Assembly (NCBI GenBank): GCA_003116875.1
Contig: BCKT01000005.1
Span: 1,426,001-1,490,000, forward strand
Length of the DNA: 64,000 nucleotides
DNA from: Takashimella koratensis
Taxonomy: Eukaryota > Basidiomycota > Tremellomycetes > Trichosporonales > Tetragoniomycetaceae
Direction: 5' to 3'
Under the pieces are notes generated by a model that had not been told where the DNA came from, did no database searches, and saw nothing but the letters and a program-made list of their open reading frames with translations. A program made the position numbers and the translations under genes. Positions 34,001-46,293 of the stretch are shown here, in pieces (position 1 is the first letter of the stretch; each line of letters opens with the position of its first letter).

Positions 34001-37000
34001 ACTTTGGACGACCCATTCTGCGAGATTTGGTCAGCCTTCAGCGGAAGATCTTTCAATGGGGCATCCAAGGGAGACTCCGGTGCCTCTGCTGTCTTCTCCA
34101 CTACAGTTTGTGGGTTCGCTGTTGGTAGACCTTGAGAATCCCTGATGGATTGGTCTTCACTCTGTTTTTCCTCTTCTACAGGAGCGTTTATCGAGTCCCT
34201 TGCGGTCTGAACATCGACTGCTGGTGTTGTGGAATTTTCAGTTTGAATTTTCGACACCGCGTTTACATTCATGGATTCCTGATCTGAATTACGTGTCAGG
34301 AGGAACATGTCTGAGTTCTCACTTGACATCTTGCCTTTCAAGGATTCGGTGGTATTAGTTGATGGTTGTGAGGTTGCTGGAGCAACCTTACTCTTTCTCT
34401 CCTCCTCTTGTGCTTCCGCCAGCGCTGCCATGTCTACAACGTCAATCGTCTTCACAGCATCATCACTTGAAGGTACATCCGCCATTGGGAACTCGATTTC
34501 GCTTTCGGTCTCGTCGTCATCTCCCGATCCGTCATCCGTCCCATTGTCGTCTTCGTCGCTTCCGCTTTCACTGTCATCGTCATCAACGGCGGGTTTCGCT
34601 GTTTTTCCTTTTCGCCCCCTCTTCGTCGAAGAATCTGCAGCCGCTGAGGCACTAGCTGCAGAGTTCCCTCCCTCCACCCCAGTCTTGTTGGTTCGTTTGC
34701 CGGTTGGAGCACTGGGTTTACTGTCATTCTTGTCCTCTTCACCTGAGTCTTCTCCATTCTTCTTCTTTCTCCCTTCTAACACCGCGGTCTTGTCCGTCGG
34801 TGAACGGGTTTGTCTGGTGCGTGTTCTCGTGGAAGCCGTGTCTTCCGGAGACTCTTGAGTCCTGGGTATGCTATCTAGGTGTGGCGCCCGTGCGGCTTGG
34901 AGCTGTTCTTTGGTTCTCGGAAGCGCCTTCTCGTACTCGTCCTCTGCGCCAAGCCTCTGACCGTAGGAGCTAAAATTCCCGCCTCCGTTACTACCTTGGT
35001 TCACTGGCTGTCGTTGCTTGGCAGGCTTATGAGCTGCTGAAGAGAACGGTGCGGAACAATCAGGTTCAGTATCGGCGTAGCTGGGTTCCCACGCCGCTTG
35101 TCGTTGTGGTGCCTGTTGTTGCGGCTTCTGAGGCTTTTGTCGGGTCCTCGGTTGACTACTGACGTAAGAGGTGGAATCCTGGGAAAGATGAATCAGCTTG
35201 GCCTTTCTTCCACGAGCTTTGGGACCCGATGCTCACCTCCTCGACGTCCTGTCTGCCCGACGTTGCCCCCCTTTTCGTAGAAGCAGGCGCATCCGCCGCC
35301 TTCGTCTTCATCTTCTGCAACGCAGTAATCCGTGCTTCCAAGTCGGCAATCTCAGGGTCTTTGAAGTCCTTGGGCGTGCTCGCCTTCCCCTTCGCCTTAG
35401 TCGCCTTTTCCAGCTGTTCCTGGAGGTCCTGAATTTTAGAGTCGTATTTAGCCATTTCCTCCTTTTTCTTGTCTTTGGCTTTTTGTGACGCCTCGGCGTC
35501 ATCGTCGTTTTTCCCCGCCTCTTTCGCAGTCTTTGCTTTTGCTTTTTCTTTCTCCTTATTCGTCTCTTCTTCTTCCTCTGCTCGTTTCTTCGCCTCCTTC
35601 GCCTCCGCCGCCGCTTTGGCTCTTTCCTTATCGATTTTGTCAAGTCGTTTAGCCAAAGCTTCTTCTTGTTTTTGAAGCTCTTTGTAATGCTCGTCAAACG
35701 CTTCAGACTCTTTACTCGCTTTTGCTTTGATCTTCGGCTTGGTGGTCGGTGATGAGGCGTCCGCGAGTGCTTCCTTAGCTTTGGCAGCTTTTTCCTTCTC
35801 CTTTGACAGGGCTATCATCTGGGTCTTCAGGTCTTTGAGCTGGTCGGATATTGTGTCATGGGAGGCATCGATCTGCGCCAGTTGTTGTTTAGCCCTTGCT
35901 GCCTTTTCCCTCTCCTTCTCCTTGACTTTTGGGTTTTCGTCTTCCGACTCAGTCAACTTAATTTTGGTCTTTTTCGAGGCCTTCTTGATGCTCGAATCGG
36001 CAAAGATTGGGGAGGGCTCGTTCGACATTTCTTTGCGCTCCTTCGTCTTTTCATCGTTATGACGCCGGGATTTGAGCGGCGATGCAGAACGAGGAGTTGG
36101 GGTCTGCACGACAACCCTTTTTCGTTCTTTCTCTGGCTTTGGAACGTCGATTTTCAAGCCCTCCGGTTTTTTCGTCTTCAAAATAGATTTAAGCGGCTTC
36201 TTCGGTTCCATCGGTTCAAGGTGATCGTATTTGCGCGAGTCGTCATTGTGCGGTTCGTCGCCATCACCGATGACTTCATCCTCGCCTTCTCCTGGTACCT
36301 TTCTGACCTTCTTCCTGATCGTTTCGGGGTTGGTTTGGTCCTCGAACGCTACGCTGGGGGAAGAAACGGTACTTCCTTCCTTTTCCATAGTCGTCGGAGG
36401 ATTCACCGGAGGCAAATCCAGCTCTCGTTCCAGCTGCTCCAATGTCCGCGGCTTCCCTTCGTCCTCCTTTTTATTGAAAAGAGGCGGCCTGTATACGTCT
36501 TTGGGTGAAGATAAGTTGAATGGGGATGACCTCGACAGATATCGAGGGCTTTGGTGGTATTGAGTGCGAGCGGTGTTAGGTTCGTCGTAAAGGGAGAAGG
36601 ATTCCTCGCTGGATGTCGGGGAAAGAATTCTTGATCGGGGGGTCGACAACGGCTTGTTCAAATCAAACGGCGAGAAAGGGGAAAACGTTGTTCGACCTGG
36701 CTTCGCGGAGAGACCGATATCTGCCGGGAGCACAAACTGCTCTTCGCGAAACTTTGGACCCAAAACTCGATCTCGTTCGCGCTGCAGGATCCTGTCCCAG
36801 TTTCGCTGGTCTTCCTCGTCAAATCGCATCGTATACGCTGAGACCGGAGTCGATGACGCTGAACTATAGCCTCCTGACCTGTGACGACGACGAGGGCGCT
36901 CGTATTCGGAGCCTCCAGTGACCGGAGTACGAGGAGTGTAAGGAGTACCTGGGCGAGTAGACCCGGATTCTCGGCGGCGACGTCGAGTACTCTCTCTCCG

Positions 37001-38020
37001 GTTCCTTGAGCCTTCTCGATCACTTCGCTCCCTTGAACTATCTCTTCGGTCTCTTGAGCGCTCTCGCTGGCTCCCACTTCTTCTCTCCTCTCGCTCCCTT
37101 GGACGCTCTCCATCCCTTCGATCTCTTGAACGCTCCCGATCCCTCGTACGCTCGCGGTCCCTCGAACGTTCCCGATCCCTTGAACGCTCTCGCTCCCCTC
37201 CACCCCTTCGATCTCTCTGGTCCCTGTCCCTTCGTTCACCATCTCTTCGTTCCCCATCTCTCCGTTCCCCATCTCTAGGTTCCCCGTCTCTCCTGTCGCG
37301 GTCTCTCCTGTCCCCGTCTCTTCTATCTCGGGAGCGTTCTCGTTCCCTGTCGCGGTCTCTTCGGTCTCTCTCTCTACTCTCCCGCTCCCTTCCGTTCGGT
37401 CTATCCCTTCGGTCTGGTCTGTCTCTGCGGTGTTCGCCATGAGGTGAACGAGAACGGGATCGTGACCTCCGTGACGATCGCGTACTTCCGCCACCGTCTC
37501 CTCCCTCAGGTGGCCGTTCCTGAATGATATGGAATTCGTGGTTCCCGTCGATATACTTGGTCATTCGCGGACCACCACCATCTGGACGACCTAGTCCTTC
37601 ATCACCCCCGCCACCCTCATCACCGTTGTCACCGTCATCTCCTCCCTCGCCTGGCGGCGCATCGTCGCCGTCGTTGTTCGGATCGTTATTGTCATTTTTA
37701 TTGTCGTTGTTATCGTCGTTGTTATCGTTTTCGTCGTCGTTTCGTGGGTCGGTATTATTCGGGTCATCTCCATCCCACGGGTCGATGTCATTGTTCAATG
37801 GATCCGGTCCGTTGTTGGAAGGCCCCCCTCCACCGCCAAGACCCTTGTTGTCATCGTTATTGTTCCCATTCGTTCCAGGTCCACCAACACCCCATCCAGG
37901 AGCGCCGCCGAAAGGGTATCGCAAGTGAGGAGAGAGGTGACAGACGGAGAGGAGAAGGATGAGTAGTAATATAGCCACCAGGGAAATGGCTTCCCAAAAG
38001 TACTTGCTTGTTGTCGCCAT
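28069..38020 (-). CDS. Giant disordered multi-domain membrane protein (about 3,150 residues)
   Basis: Large minus-strand frames between 38020 and 28069 join in frame through short introns at about 35242, 33811, 33157, 30624, 30503, 30142 and 30061, so this reads as one gene. The N-terminus has a membrane segment (ISLVAILLLILLLSVCHL, residues 12-29), then a Gly/Asn/Asp-rich region. Next is a block of about 170 residues of Arg-Asp/Arg-Glu/Arg-Ser repeats (RDRRDGDRRDRDRRDGEPRD and similar, roughly 180-350). A long Lys/Glu/Ala coiled coil follows (KEREKAARAKQQLAQ to LQKMKTKAAD, roughly 680-910). About 1,700 mostly acidic, Ser-rich residues come next. The C-terminal 450 residues have about five hydrophobic segments, including NALFIIFNGWCMVGIVFLVV and LRILLFITQLIVTVLYIRQI, and IGVIVILVTLIIVIIAAVAY near the end. 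I recognise no family. One frame break is needed at 32062-32065. Confidence 0.78.
32062..32065 (-). other. Single-base frame break in a G4 run of the giant gene
   Basis: Read on the minus strand, the frame ...ELDQLFKG runs into GGGG and must move by one base to enter the next long frame (DYTAETVPAKMANAP). No GT..AG pair of usual length bridges this in frame. One extra G would restore it. A homopolymer sequencing error or a real indel is likeliest. Confidence 0.65.
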
Positions 38021-39446
38021 GTTTTACGTTACCAGCTGCAACTTGGCCAAAGTAGTATGGTCAGGCTGTCGACGAAAACAAAGACAGCGTGTTAACTACT
38101 TTTGAAAAAACGAACGCTGGCTGGAGAGTATATGTCACCAGTAGTTTTGAACCACACTTTGAGGGTGGTCGCATAACGTCAAAGGATGGCAAGGGAGGTC
38201 GCAATGAAAAGAAAAACTACGATGCGACACTCTCGGGGGATGAGCCCGCCTGTAAGTCCAGGGAGATCGCTCTTTACCAAGCGACAATGGTTGCGGCCAA
38301 TTGTATGTATCATCGTCGTGTTGGAGAGAAGGGAGATACCAACACGATGAAAGAGTCGATACGGCAACTCTCGCGCAGGATCATGGATCCTGCGTTTTCA
38401 ATGTCTATCTACTCACATGACGCAATAAGACGAGCAGACATCCGGAAATCTAAGAGCAAGGAACATGGATGACCCCAGGATGAGACGGACGAAGTTCAAA
38501 AGTGAAATTTCCTTACCGACAGTGAGTGGGGAACAGACAGAACATGCATCTCTGCTCACATCCATTCATTCCCTAAGTAAGCAATGTGTTGCCTCAGTTG
38601 CGAGTAGTTGCCCATCTCCAGTAACTGAGACGCTGATTTCTGCTTGACGACAATGGGAATCTAGTCCATTCCTTTGGACTACTGCTGAGTTCGCTTCATC
38701 GTCCCACCGTCGCCCTCTTTACGCCACCTTCTATATACCACGAGGGCCATTTCAAACGTTGTGGTTCAGTCTCTGGTGCCCCCTACGTGCATATTTGAGA
38801 CGCATATTTGAGATCATCACATTGCTTATCTGTTTGATCGAGATCTATCCCAGTTGGGATCCCACGCGATCAAAAGGAGCAGGGAGATAGTCCTTTCACG
38901 GTGCGACGTCGTTCACATGCCCCGAAAACCTGAGAGTAAACTTTGTTCACGTCAACACTTGCCATGTCGACACGGTCTCGCTGAAGGATTGGTAGCCATG
39001 CCTTTCAACGATTGATGCCTCTGGAACACTTCGCAGCGTCGTTCGAATCCCATTACCGATCCTTCGCTCACCCCAAAAGCCCACTTTACGACACCACCAC
39101 CTCGACAAAGGGGTATCTCAAGTTGCCAAAGGGGCTATCACAATGGATCATACAAAAACGTATCAAGCCTTTCCGCCACGTTCCTTTGTTCACTTGACCT
39201 CCCGTTTCCCACTTGAAACGTCTCGGGCAAGGTGAAGGAGCGAGCGGACCACACGCTAACGTGGGATCGTGAGAAAATTGGCCGAAACAGATTCACTAGG
39301 GAGTGGTCTCAAACAAGTAGGCTTGCGATGTTGCTTTGATAAAAGCGGAGAGAGGTGGGGTGCCGGTCTTCCTCCCACTTGGCTCACCTTTCATCCTCTA
39401 ACCCGTTTCCTTGGTCCCACCCTCGTCCCTCCGTGTGCTGGTCACA
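38021..39446. promoter_or_regulatory. Divergent intergenic region, giant gene / GT61
   Basis: Head-to-head genes flank 1.4 kb with only short, biased-free frames on both strands. I see no protein or RNA gene that I can support. It presumably holds both promoters. Confidence 0.5.
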
Positions 39447-41472
39447 ATGGGGGAAATCAAGCTCCCCGAAATGGCTGAAAAGCATACCCACATCGGGGTC
39501 TTGACCGCCAGCGGCGATAGAGCTCGAATACACGTTACACTCTCCGCCCGATTCTTGGACTCATTGTACGATTGCTTTCACGAGGTCAAGCAGTGGACGA
39601 AGGCAAGAAGAGAAATGTGGTTGTGTAGGCCAACTTTGCCGTCGACTCGGTTGCAGAACTTGGCGATCGCGGGATGTGAGTGGGGATCAGGATCGCTTAA
39701 AAGTGTCCTTTGGCTAACTTTGTGGAAGTGTGCTTCACTATTATCAGTCTGCTATACGTGCTGCTCGTAGAGCAAAAATTGCACCACGCCGATGTGCACG
39801 GCAATCTGGTTCCTCACAAAGCGGTAAGCGCTGATTTGTTTCAGGACAGGGCTGTGCAAGTTCTGGGCTGACCTACATTTAGAATGCGGGGAGTGGGTAT
39901 CGAGAGCTGGAATCTCGGATAGCAGGAGGAGAGCCAGGTTACTACGTGCTTGATAACGTATGGTACCACTCAGAATCATTCCGTAAGTCTTTCGGCTAGT
40001 TACCAGGGGGCTAACAGCGGACAGACTTGTACACGTCGGATCCGGGATCTTTGCCTGAGGGGGACGAGATTGCAACAAGTTTCACCGGTTGTTTCATCCA
40101 CAACATCACCGAGGACTACCCATTGCGACACCAGGTGGTCGCCCGGATGCTCAAAGGGACAACTCGTGAGTCTTACCTTCCTGGGTAGCCCACAGTATGT
40201 ACAGCTGACAGTGATCCTACGTTGGTAGTTTTCGTCAATACCAACCAGTTGTTTTGGTGGTTCTACCACTTCGCGATAGAGTACATACTGGGTGCATTTG
40301 CAGGATTATCCAATGTCGTGCCACTGGGCGAAACGCGACATATGCCTGTCCCAGTACCAGATCGGCTCATCATCCCTTGGGAGCAAAACTGGCGAGACCA
40401 ATTCCAGATGTCGCCCCAGCTAGTCAAAGGGTTGTTTGGAAATAGGTTCATCGACAATTACATGTGGAAGGATATGACAACTTCGAGAACTCGTGATCCG
40501 TGGATCTTTTTTGAGCGACGTGAGTGGCCAACAATGTCAGCGAAATGAATACTAACCCTGACCCGCGGCCTAGTTGTCATCGTTGACAGGGGACCGGCGC
40601 ACCCATCCGACTCTGCAATGTTCGTATGGAACAAGATGCACTTATCCGTAATGTCTCACGTTAGTCGGCACGACTATTTCTCCGCGGCTCGCAAACAGAT
40701 TCTGAAAACTTTCAACATTAAAGACCCCGGTTCTCGGCGGGCACCGGGTCAGATGCTAGGCCGGGTCCCGAAGATCGTGTATGTGGATCGACAATCGACT
40801 CAACGGCATATGGTGGTAGAGGATCATAGGGCGTTGGTGGAGTTGCTGAAGGAGTTGGCGATTGAGGGGAAGGCGAGGACGGTGCATGCCAAATGGGAGG
40901 ATATCGAACCAGAGGACCAGTTCCAGGTGGTTTCGGATGCCGATGTGAGTTTGGCGGTTTCAGGAATCAGGACGAGTCGCTGAAAATGAACGCAGATTAT
41001 CATTGGACCACATGGGAATGGATTGTCGCATATCATGCTCATGCCGGAGGGAGGTGTGGTCGTTGAGGTGAGTTCCCACCTGCTCCAATCTCAATATCTT
41101 GGAGGATGTCGTTGAAACCTCTTCTCTAGTTATTCCCCGACATGGTTTTCGCTAGGCACTACCAACCTGTCTCCGAATCAATGGGACACGAGCACTACGT
41201 GATTGTACGTAACAACTCCGTCTCGAACATACTTGATCAGTTGTTGATGTAATCCAGTGGGAGGATCACGTAGCCCCACGGATAGAGTGGGAGTTCCGCC
41301 CTCATATTGAGGATCCAATCCACGACGGACACACCGAGATTCCGGTGAGTTTTCACAGTTACAAACGCTTCATGCGCTGACCATGATGATTGAATAGTTG
41401 GATATGACCTTCTTCCGTGATTTCCTTGACGGTATCATGACGCGAATGATGGAGACACAGAAAGTGTGGTAG
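39447..41472 (+). CDS. GT61-family (DUF563) glycosyltransferase, type II membrane
   Basis: About nine exons give roughly 480 residues. The start used is the ATG at 39447 (MGEIKLPEMAEKHTHIG); 39471 is an in-frame alternative. Splicing GTGAGT at about 39677 to an AG at about 39730 yields a signal anchor (LAIAGLCFTIISLLYVLLVE), so the protein is likely a type II Golgi membrane enzyme with a lumenal catalytic domain. Family landmarks are GYYVLDNVWYHSESF, CFIHNITEDYPLRHQ, NQLFWWFYHFAIEYILGA, PKIVYVDRQSTQR, and DADIIIGPHGNGLSHIMLMP followed by EGGVVVELFPD. The GPHGNGLSH plus E-x-FP pattern is diagnostic of the GT61 fold. Family members transfer xylose or GlcNAc onto glycans; in encapsulated or mucoid basidiomycete yeasts xylosylation is common, so a xylosyltransferase is a fair guess, not a demonstrated role. 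Confidence 0.85.
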
Positions 41473-41891
41473 CTGGAGTAGCAGAGTTAGACGATCACCA
41501 TCACGCCAAGCTCCGGCGTTGATTTGCATCATCAGTCCTAAGCGACTTTATGCATGTAGCATGAACCTTGACAACCAACAAGTTCTGCAGATTTCGGCGT
41601 TTGGCGATTCCCAGTCCCGAAGACGAAACCCGTACTCGCCTACCATGGGGTTGAAACGCATTGAACAGTGTCTCTTCACACTTATCTCCTTTCATTCACC
41701 CTTTCTCGGGAATTCAATGAGAAAACTGTATTTCTCATACACAGTGCGATTTTCGGCCTTCCGTATGCAGCATCCTGAGGGTGATCAACCACCCGGCAAA
41801 CCATACCAGCTTATACAGCTGCTCCTAAAACCTTACTCTTTGACATGTCTCGTTGAGCAACCTCAACGACGTAACAGCCACCTGTGCCAAA

Positions 41892-43879
41892 ATGACCACC
41901 TACCGGTTACAAAACCTATTCAAGCTGCTGGGAACATTACTGTTCTTCACCTTGCTGGTCGAGGCGACACCGTTTCCCGTCGACCACCCATTGAGACCTC
42001 GAATGCCTCCAGGGTGCTCTGAGGGGGGCTGGCAATGCTCTGGCTCCACCTTACAGAGTAAGCCCACTCCTAGCCGTTCTCGCATTGTCTGTTGCTGACA
42101 CTTTCTATGTAGTGTGCTACTTGGGCTCCTGGACCACCGTCGAGCAATGTACGGGCATGGGGATGATTTGCATGTACGTCCCTCTTCTCTGAGCGTTCCC
42201 TCCTGACCAACCCCCACAGCGTCGACGGTCCACTAATAGGTTGCGTCTTCTATTGGCAAGCATGGCTCGCCGCTCTAGAGTCCACATCAGCACTATCACC
42301 TGCATCCTCTTCGACCACCCCTTCCACACTTTCTTCAATCACACCATCACTCTCGTCAAATAGCCCTTCGACACCTTCCTCGTCCATCGAAGATTGCGAC
42401 GACGAGTTTTCGTCTACTTCACCTGCTTCCATACCCACCCAGATACCAGATACGAGCAGCTCGCTGGACGACTGCGACGACGGTCCGACTTCTTCTCCAT
42501 CTCCAACTCAGCCACCGACTGCTTCGACATCGTCTCTCGACGACTGCGACGACGAAGACACGACAGTACCGACAACTCCAACTTCTGCGGGTGCAACGTT
42601 ACCATCCTCGACGAGTTCGGGGAACACTACCGGGAACTCCAACTACACTGCACCCCATTACGTCATCTACGCAGATGGTAAGAGCTTCTGAACCTGCAGG
42701 CAAGAAATGTCGCTCACCTTTTGCAGATTGGTTGACCCAGCCACCTGACGTGTCTGACCTTGGCAAATTCAATCGCTTCATTCTGGCATTCTGGATGATC
42801 AGTGGACCCTCCGACGTAAGTTCAGGAATGCTCCTGAATTGCCTTTGCTCATAATTCACACTCGACATGTTACTCACTGGGAGCAGGACTGCGAAATGTG
42901 GGTCGGGCTTGATGCAAGTACCCGCTCTTCCATTTTGGATCAATACCACAAGGCTGGCGTGGCGGTGATGGTCTCTGCATTTGGATCTGAAGGTAACTCC
43001 GCAAAGCTTTACCGCACTGACGAGTGTACAGATACACCAACGACGTCTGGTGCAGACGCCACGGAGACAGCTCAGAAACTTGCGGCGTTTGTAAAGCAGT
43101 ACGACCTGGACGGCGTTGACGTGGACTACGAAGGTTGGTGGAAAGCTTAGATTTTTGAAAAGTTGTCGTTTAATCTGTCATAGATTTCGACGCGTTTGAC
43201 GCTGGGAAAGGAGAGGCATGGATTATCGGTGAGTCGGAGAAGTTGTGACTTCGGTATGGAGGGAGTGAGCAAGTGGCGTTGACGCCGAATAGAGTTTCAC
43301 AACGAGCTCCGGTCTCAACTGGGTCCAGACCTGCTCATCTCACACGGTAAGCTGCTGCTCTTCTTTTCAACCAAAGTCCAAGCTGACCCACTTGCACCAT
43401 CCAGCTCCCGTCGCACCGTGGTTTGCGGAATCGGAATACAAATCAGGTGGTGGTGGGTATACCTACATCTACCAGAAGTGTCCCGACATTGATTTCTTCA
43501 ACGTGCAATTCTACAACCAAGATTCACTCTACACTGACTGCACGGTAAGTAATCGTACTCTTCACGTGGTTTATTCACTTGCAGAGAAGACTTTCTGATT
43601 TTGATTTAGAGCTTGATCACAGACGTAGGGACGAACACAGCCTACCCTGGTACCTCTCTCCTCCAGCTCAACTCGGTCTGCGGAGTTCCGCTGGAGAAAC
43701 TAGTATTGGGGAAACCGCTCCTCTCGGACGGGGCAGGGAGCGGGTACATGTCTCCTAGCGATTTGGCACCGTGTGTGGCTCAGGCGGAGGCGAAAGGGTG
43801 GAATGGAGGGGTCATGTTTTGGGAATGGGAGAGTAGTTCGGACCCGGCCAGTATCCTGAACACTGTATTGGGAGGGTAG
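41892..43879 (+). CDS. Secreted GH18 chitinase-like protein with N-terminal Cys-rich binding module
   Basis: The start ATG at 41892 gives a signal peptide (LFKLLGTLLFFTLLVEATPF). Residues about 40-80 form a six-Cys-type module (PGCSEGGWQCSGSTLQVCYL, then WTTVEQCTGMGMICIVDGPL), resembling fungal chitin-binding CBM19-like modules. A Ser/Thr/Pro linker of about 130 residues contains three spaced acidic Cys motifs, EDCDDE, DDCDDG and DDCDDE. The catalytic domain starts YVIYADDWLTQPPDVSDLGK and contains the GH18 signature DGVDVDYEDF (D-x-x-D-x-D-x-E), so the catalytic Glu is present. Further blocks are SHAPVAPWFAESEYKSGGGG, FFNVQFYNQDSLYTDCT and GVMFWEWESSSDP. Eight or so exons; about 520 residues; ends at 43879. 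It probably cleaves chitin or a related beta-GlcNAc polymer in the wall or medium. Confidence 0.87.
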
Positions 43880-44129
43880 AGTAGCCCTCAGACTACAATT
43901 GAACAACGCAGCGTTGAGGGAAGCGATTGAACTGTCATGCTTGATGCAACCTGCTGTGACTGGGATCGTCATCCGCCAAACCTCCAACACGGAAGTGCTA
44001 CGTTGTTTACCGTCTTTGCTAATGACCACACTCGATTGAGTGCCAACAAAAAAAATCAATGTTCGCGTCGGCCTTGGTCCACTCTTCACCCCTCGTGACC
44101 ATTCAACTCGACGCTGAGCAGGAAACACG

Positions 44130-46025
44130 ATGGTGGGCACCGCCGACCCCACTTACGACAAGCTCGTTACCTGGCTCGAGAGCCGTCCGGGGTTTGTGAG
44201 CTTGCTGGACATCAGGGACGTTCCTGGTAAGCCAGCTCCTCCAACTTTTCTTTAGCATTTGCCGACGATGAGCTTGCAATTCGGTCATGTCGAGCTTGGC
44301 TGATTTTGTACCTCAGGTGCTGGGCGTGGACTCTTTGCGAAACGGGATATCCAAGTACGTGCGTTTATCTGATCTACTTGCCGCCCTCGCCTGCGAGCTA
44401 ACAGATACCCATCAACCCAACCGCAGCCGAACGAGGTCCTCCTTAACATCCCCGCGAGCGCCTTGCTCAACCCAGTTACTCTCGCTCGGTCCCAACACTG
44501 TTCTATCCCTTTACACCTCTTCCCTTCTTCTTCCATTCCCTCTTCCTCTTCCTCCTCATATCCCGTTAGCCCTCCCTCCAAACGCCTACGATCATCTAAG
44601 CCGTCCTCAACCGTGACACTCGACCCACCCGCACCCATTGTCGATGAGCCTCACCGATTACCTCGACTCAACACAACCCAGCTTCTAACTCTCCATGTCG
44701 CTCTCTCCGTCGATGAGAGGTTCAATTCTGACTGGTCTGTCTTCCTTGCGACACTACCGAGGTCGTTTCGGCCTTGGCACCCATTGACATGGCTCGTCCC
44801 GCCATCCTCGAAAGAAGGTCGAAATATAGAGGAGACGGCAGGGTGGAAGTGGTGGAAAAGTCTAGGGGACTGCTTGACGGCGGATGCGAAAGTGAAGATG
44901 GGCGAGGTGAAAGAGAAGTGGGATAGCGATCACGTGGTACTCAGGAAGGTCTTGGTGAGTGAAAGGGCAAGACATAGGACCAAGCTGATCAGGCAGAGTG
45001 AGGAGGATGCGTTTGTAGCTGTCAATGTGGCTAAGGCTATCACCGACGAAGACCTGCTATGGGCATGGCTTACCGGTGCGTTCGACATTCGCCACGTCCT
45101 CTTAACCCTCCAAACAGCTATGTATTGTGCTACACTCCAGCTGACAGCCCCCAGTCAACACACGTACCGTCTCTATCCCGCTGGGTCTTGGCGAGCCCAC
45201 CATCCTCTTCAACCACACTTTCGTCCCTCTCCTCGACATGATCAACCATTCCTCCCTCCCTTCAAGCACCGTCTCCCTCCCTACCCATACCCCCTCCACT
45301 CACGACCCTTCTACCACGTCCTCCACCCCCGGCCCACGAGCTCGGACCGGCCCTCGTGGGCCCACCCCCTTCCTCGTCCCAGGCCGCATCGACATCCAAA
45401 TCCTCGCCTCCGACCGGGGCTTGAAATCAGGAGACCAGGTGTTCTTCCCATACGGAAGTCACTCAAATACGTCCTTGTTCACAGATTACGGATTTCACGA
45501 AGTCGAAGCGAAAGGACCGTGGGCGGAGGTAGATGTAGGAAGGAGAGTGGAGAGTGTGTGGAAAGAAAATGGAGGGAGTGAGGAGAAGAAGGAGGTGTTG
45601 CAAGCTATCGGGTGTTGTGGGTGAGCTCTGAAGTTTGTTCCACGAGAGCGAAGCTGACACTAACTATCAGACACGACACTCTCCGTCGACATCCGGAACC
45701 CCACGCGTCACATGGACTACTCATGACCCTTCGCGTACTCTTCGCCTCTCCCGACCGCCTGGCGTCTGTCCACTCTGGCCTCGTCACTTTCATTTCTCCC
45801 GAGAACGAGGAGAAAGTGCGAAATACCTTGCTTCAGATTTGCCGCGACGTGGTTCAAGATGCTCCAGATGGCTTGGTAAGGCTAAGCACCGTGGAAGAGC
45901 AAGTTGGGGAAAGGGACGAGGGGAAGGAAGATGCAGTCAAGTGGGTAAGGCTCCTGTGGGAGGAAGAGAGGGACATTGCGACCGCTTTAATAGAGCGGAT
46001 AAAAGCTGGTCAGTCTTTGGACTGA
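44130..46025 (+). CDS. SET-domain protein lysine methyltransferase (SETD3/4-like layout)
   Basis: The start ATG at 44130 (MVGTADPTYDKLVTWLESRP) leads into AGRGLFAKRDIQPNEVLLNI, the N-terminal part of a split SET domain. After a long insert rich in Ser and basic residues the SET core resumes: TILFNHTFVPLLDMINHSS contains the N-H motif that binds AdoMet, and GDQVFFPYGSHSNTSLFTDY has the catalytic Tyr region. A helical C-terminal lobe with RRHPEPHASHGLLMTLRVLF follows, ending AGQSLD at 46025. This split-SET plus Rubisco LSMT-like C-terminal arrangement is found in yeast RKM enzymes and SETD3/SETD4, which methylate ribosomal proteins, actin or other cytosolic and nuclear substrates. The substrate here is unknown. 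About five exons; roughly 540 residues. Confidence 0.82.
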
Positions 46026-46293
46026 GCAAGGTATTTTAACTGGTCGAATCGGTCTGTATCCAGACCTGCATGTATCCAATAACTTTGCATGATGTCTATG
46101 TTCGAGCCCGTGCGGCCGTGCTACCAAGTGTGTTTAAAATTGTTACTTTGTTGGCTTTGTTCAACTCGAGAGGATCCGTCTATATCGTGCAGAAGCACAA
46201 AAGGGAGGGAGTTAAGGATTGAGTTTAGATGCAAGGCTGAGTTGCGTAATCGTGTTCCTATATGATAGAGTAACAAGTTGCCCAAGAATTAGA

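Noticed and set aside
37006..37278. Plus-strand open frame antisense to the charged repeats
   Set aside because: It is the mirror of a strongly biased coding region and has no protein signature of its own.
36900..37480. CRISPR-like repeat array
   Set aside because: Repeats are degenerate codon repeats (Arg-Asp/Arg-Glu/Arg-Ser), without uniform repeats and unique spacers, inside a eukaryotic coding exon.
38021..39446. Possible tRNA or small RNA gene in the 1.4-kb gap
   Set aside because: No cloverleaf or A/B box pair could be made out by eye; a tRNAscan or Infernal run would settle it.
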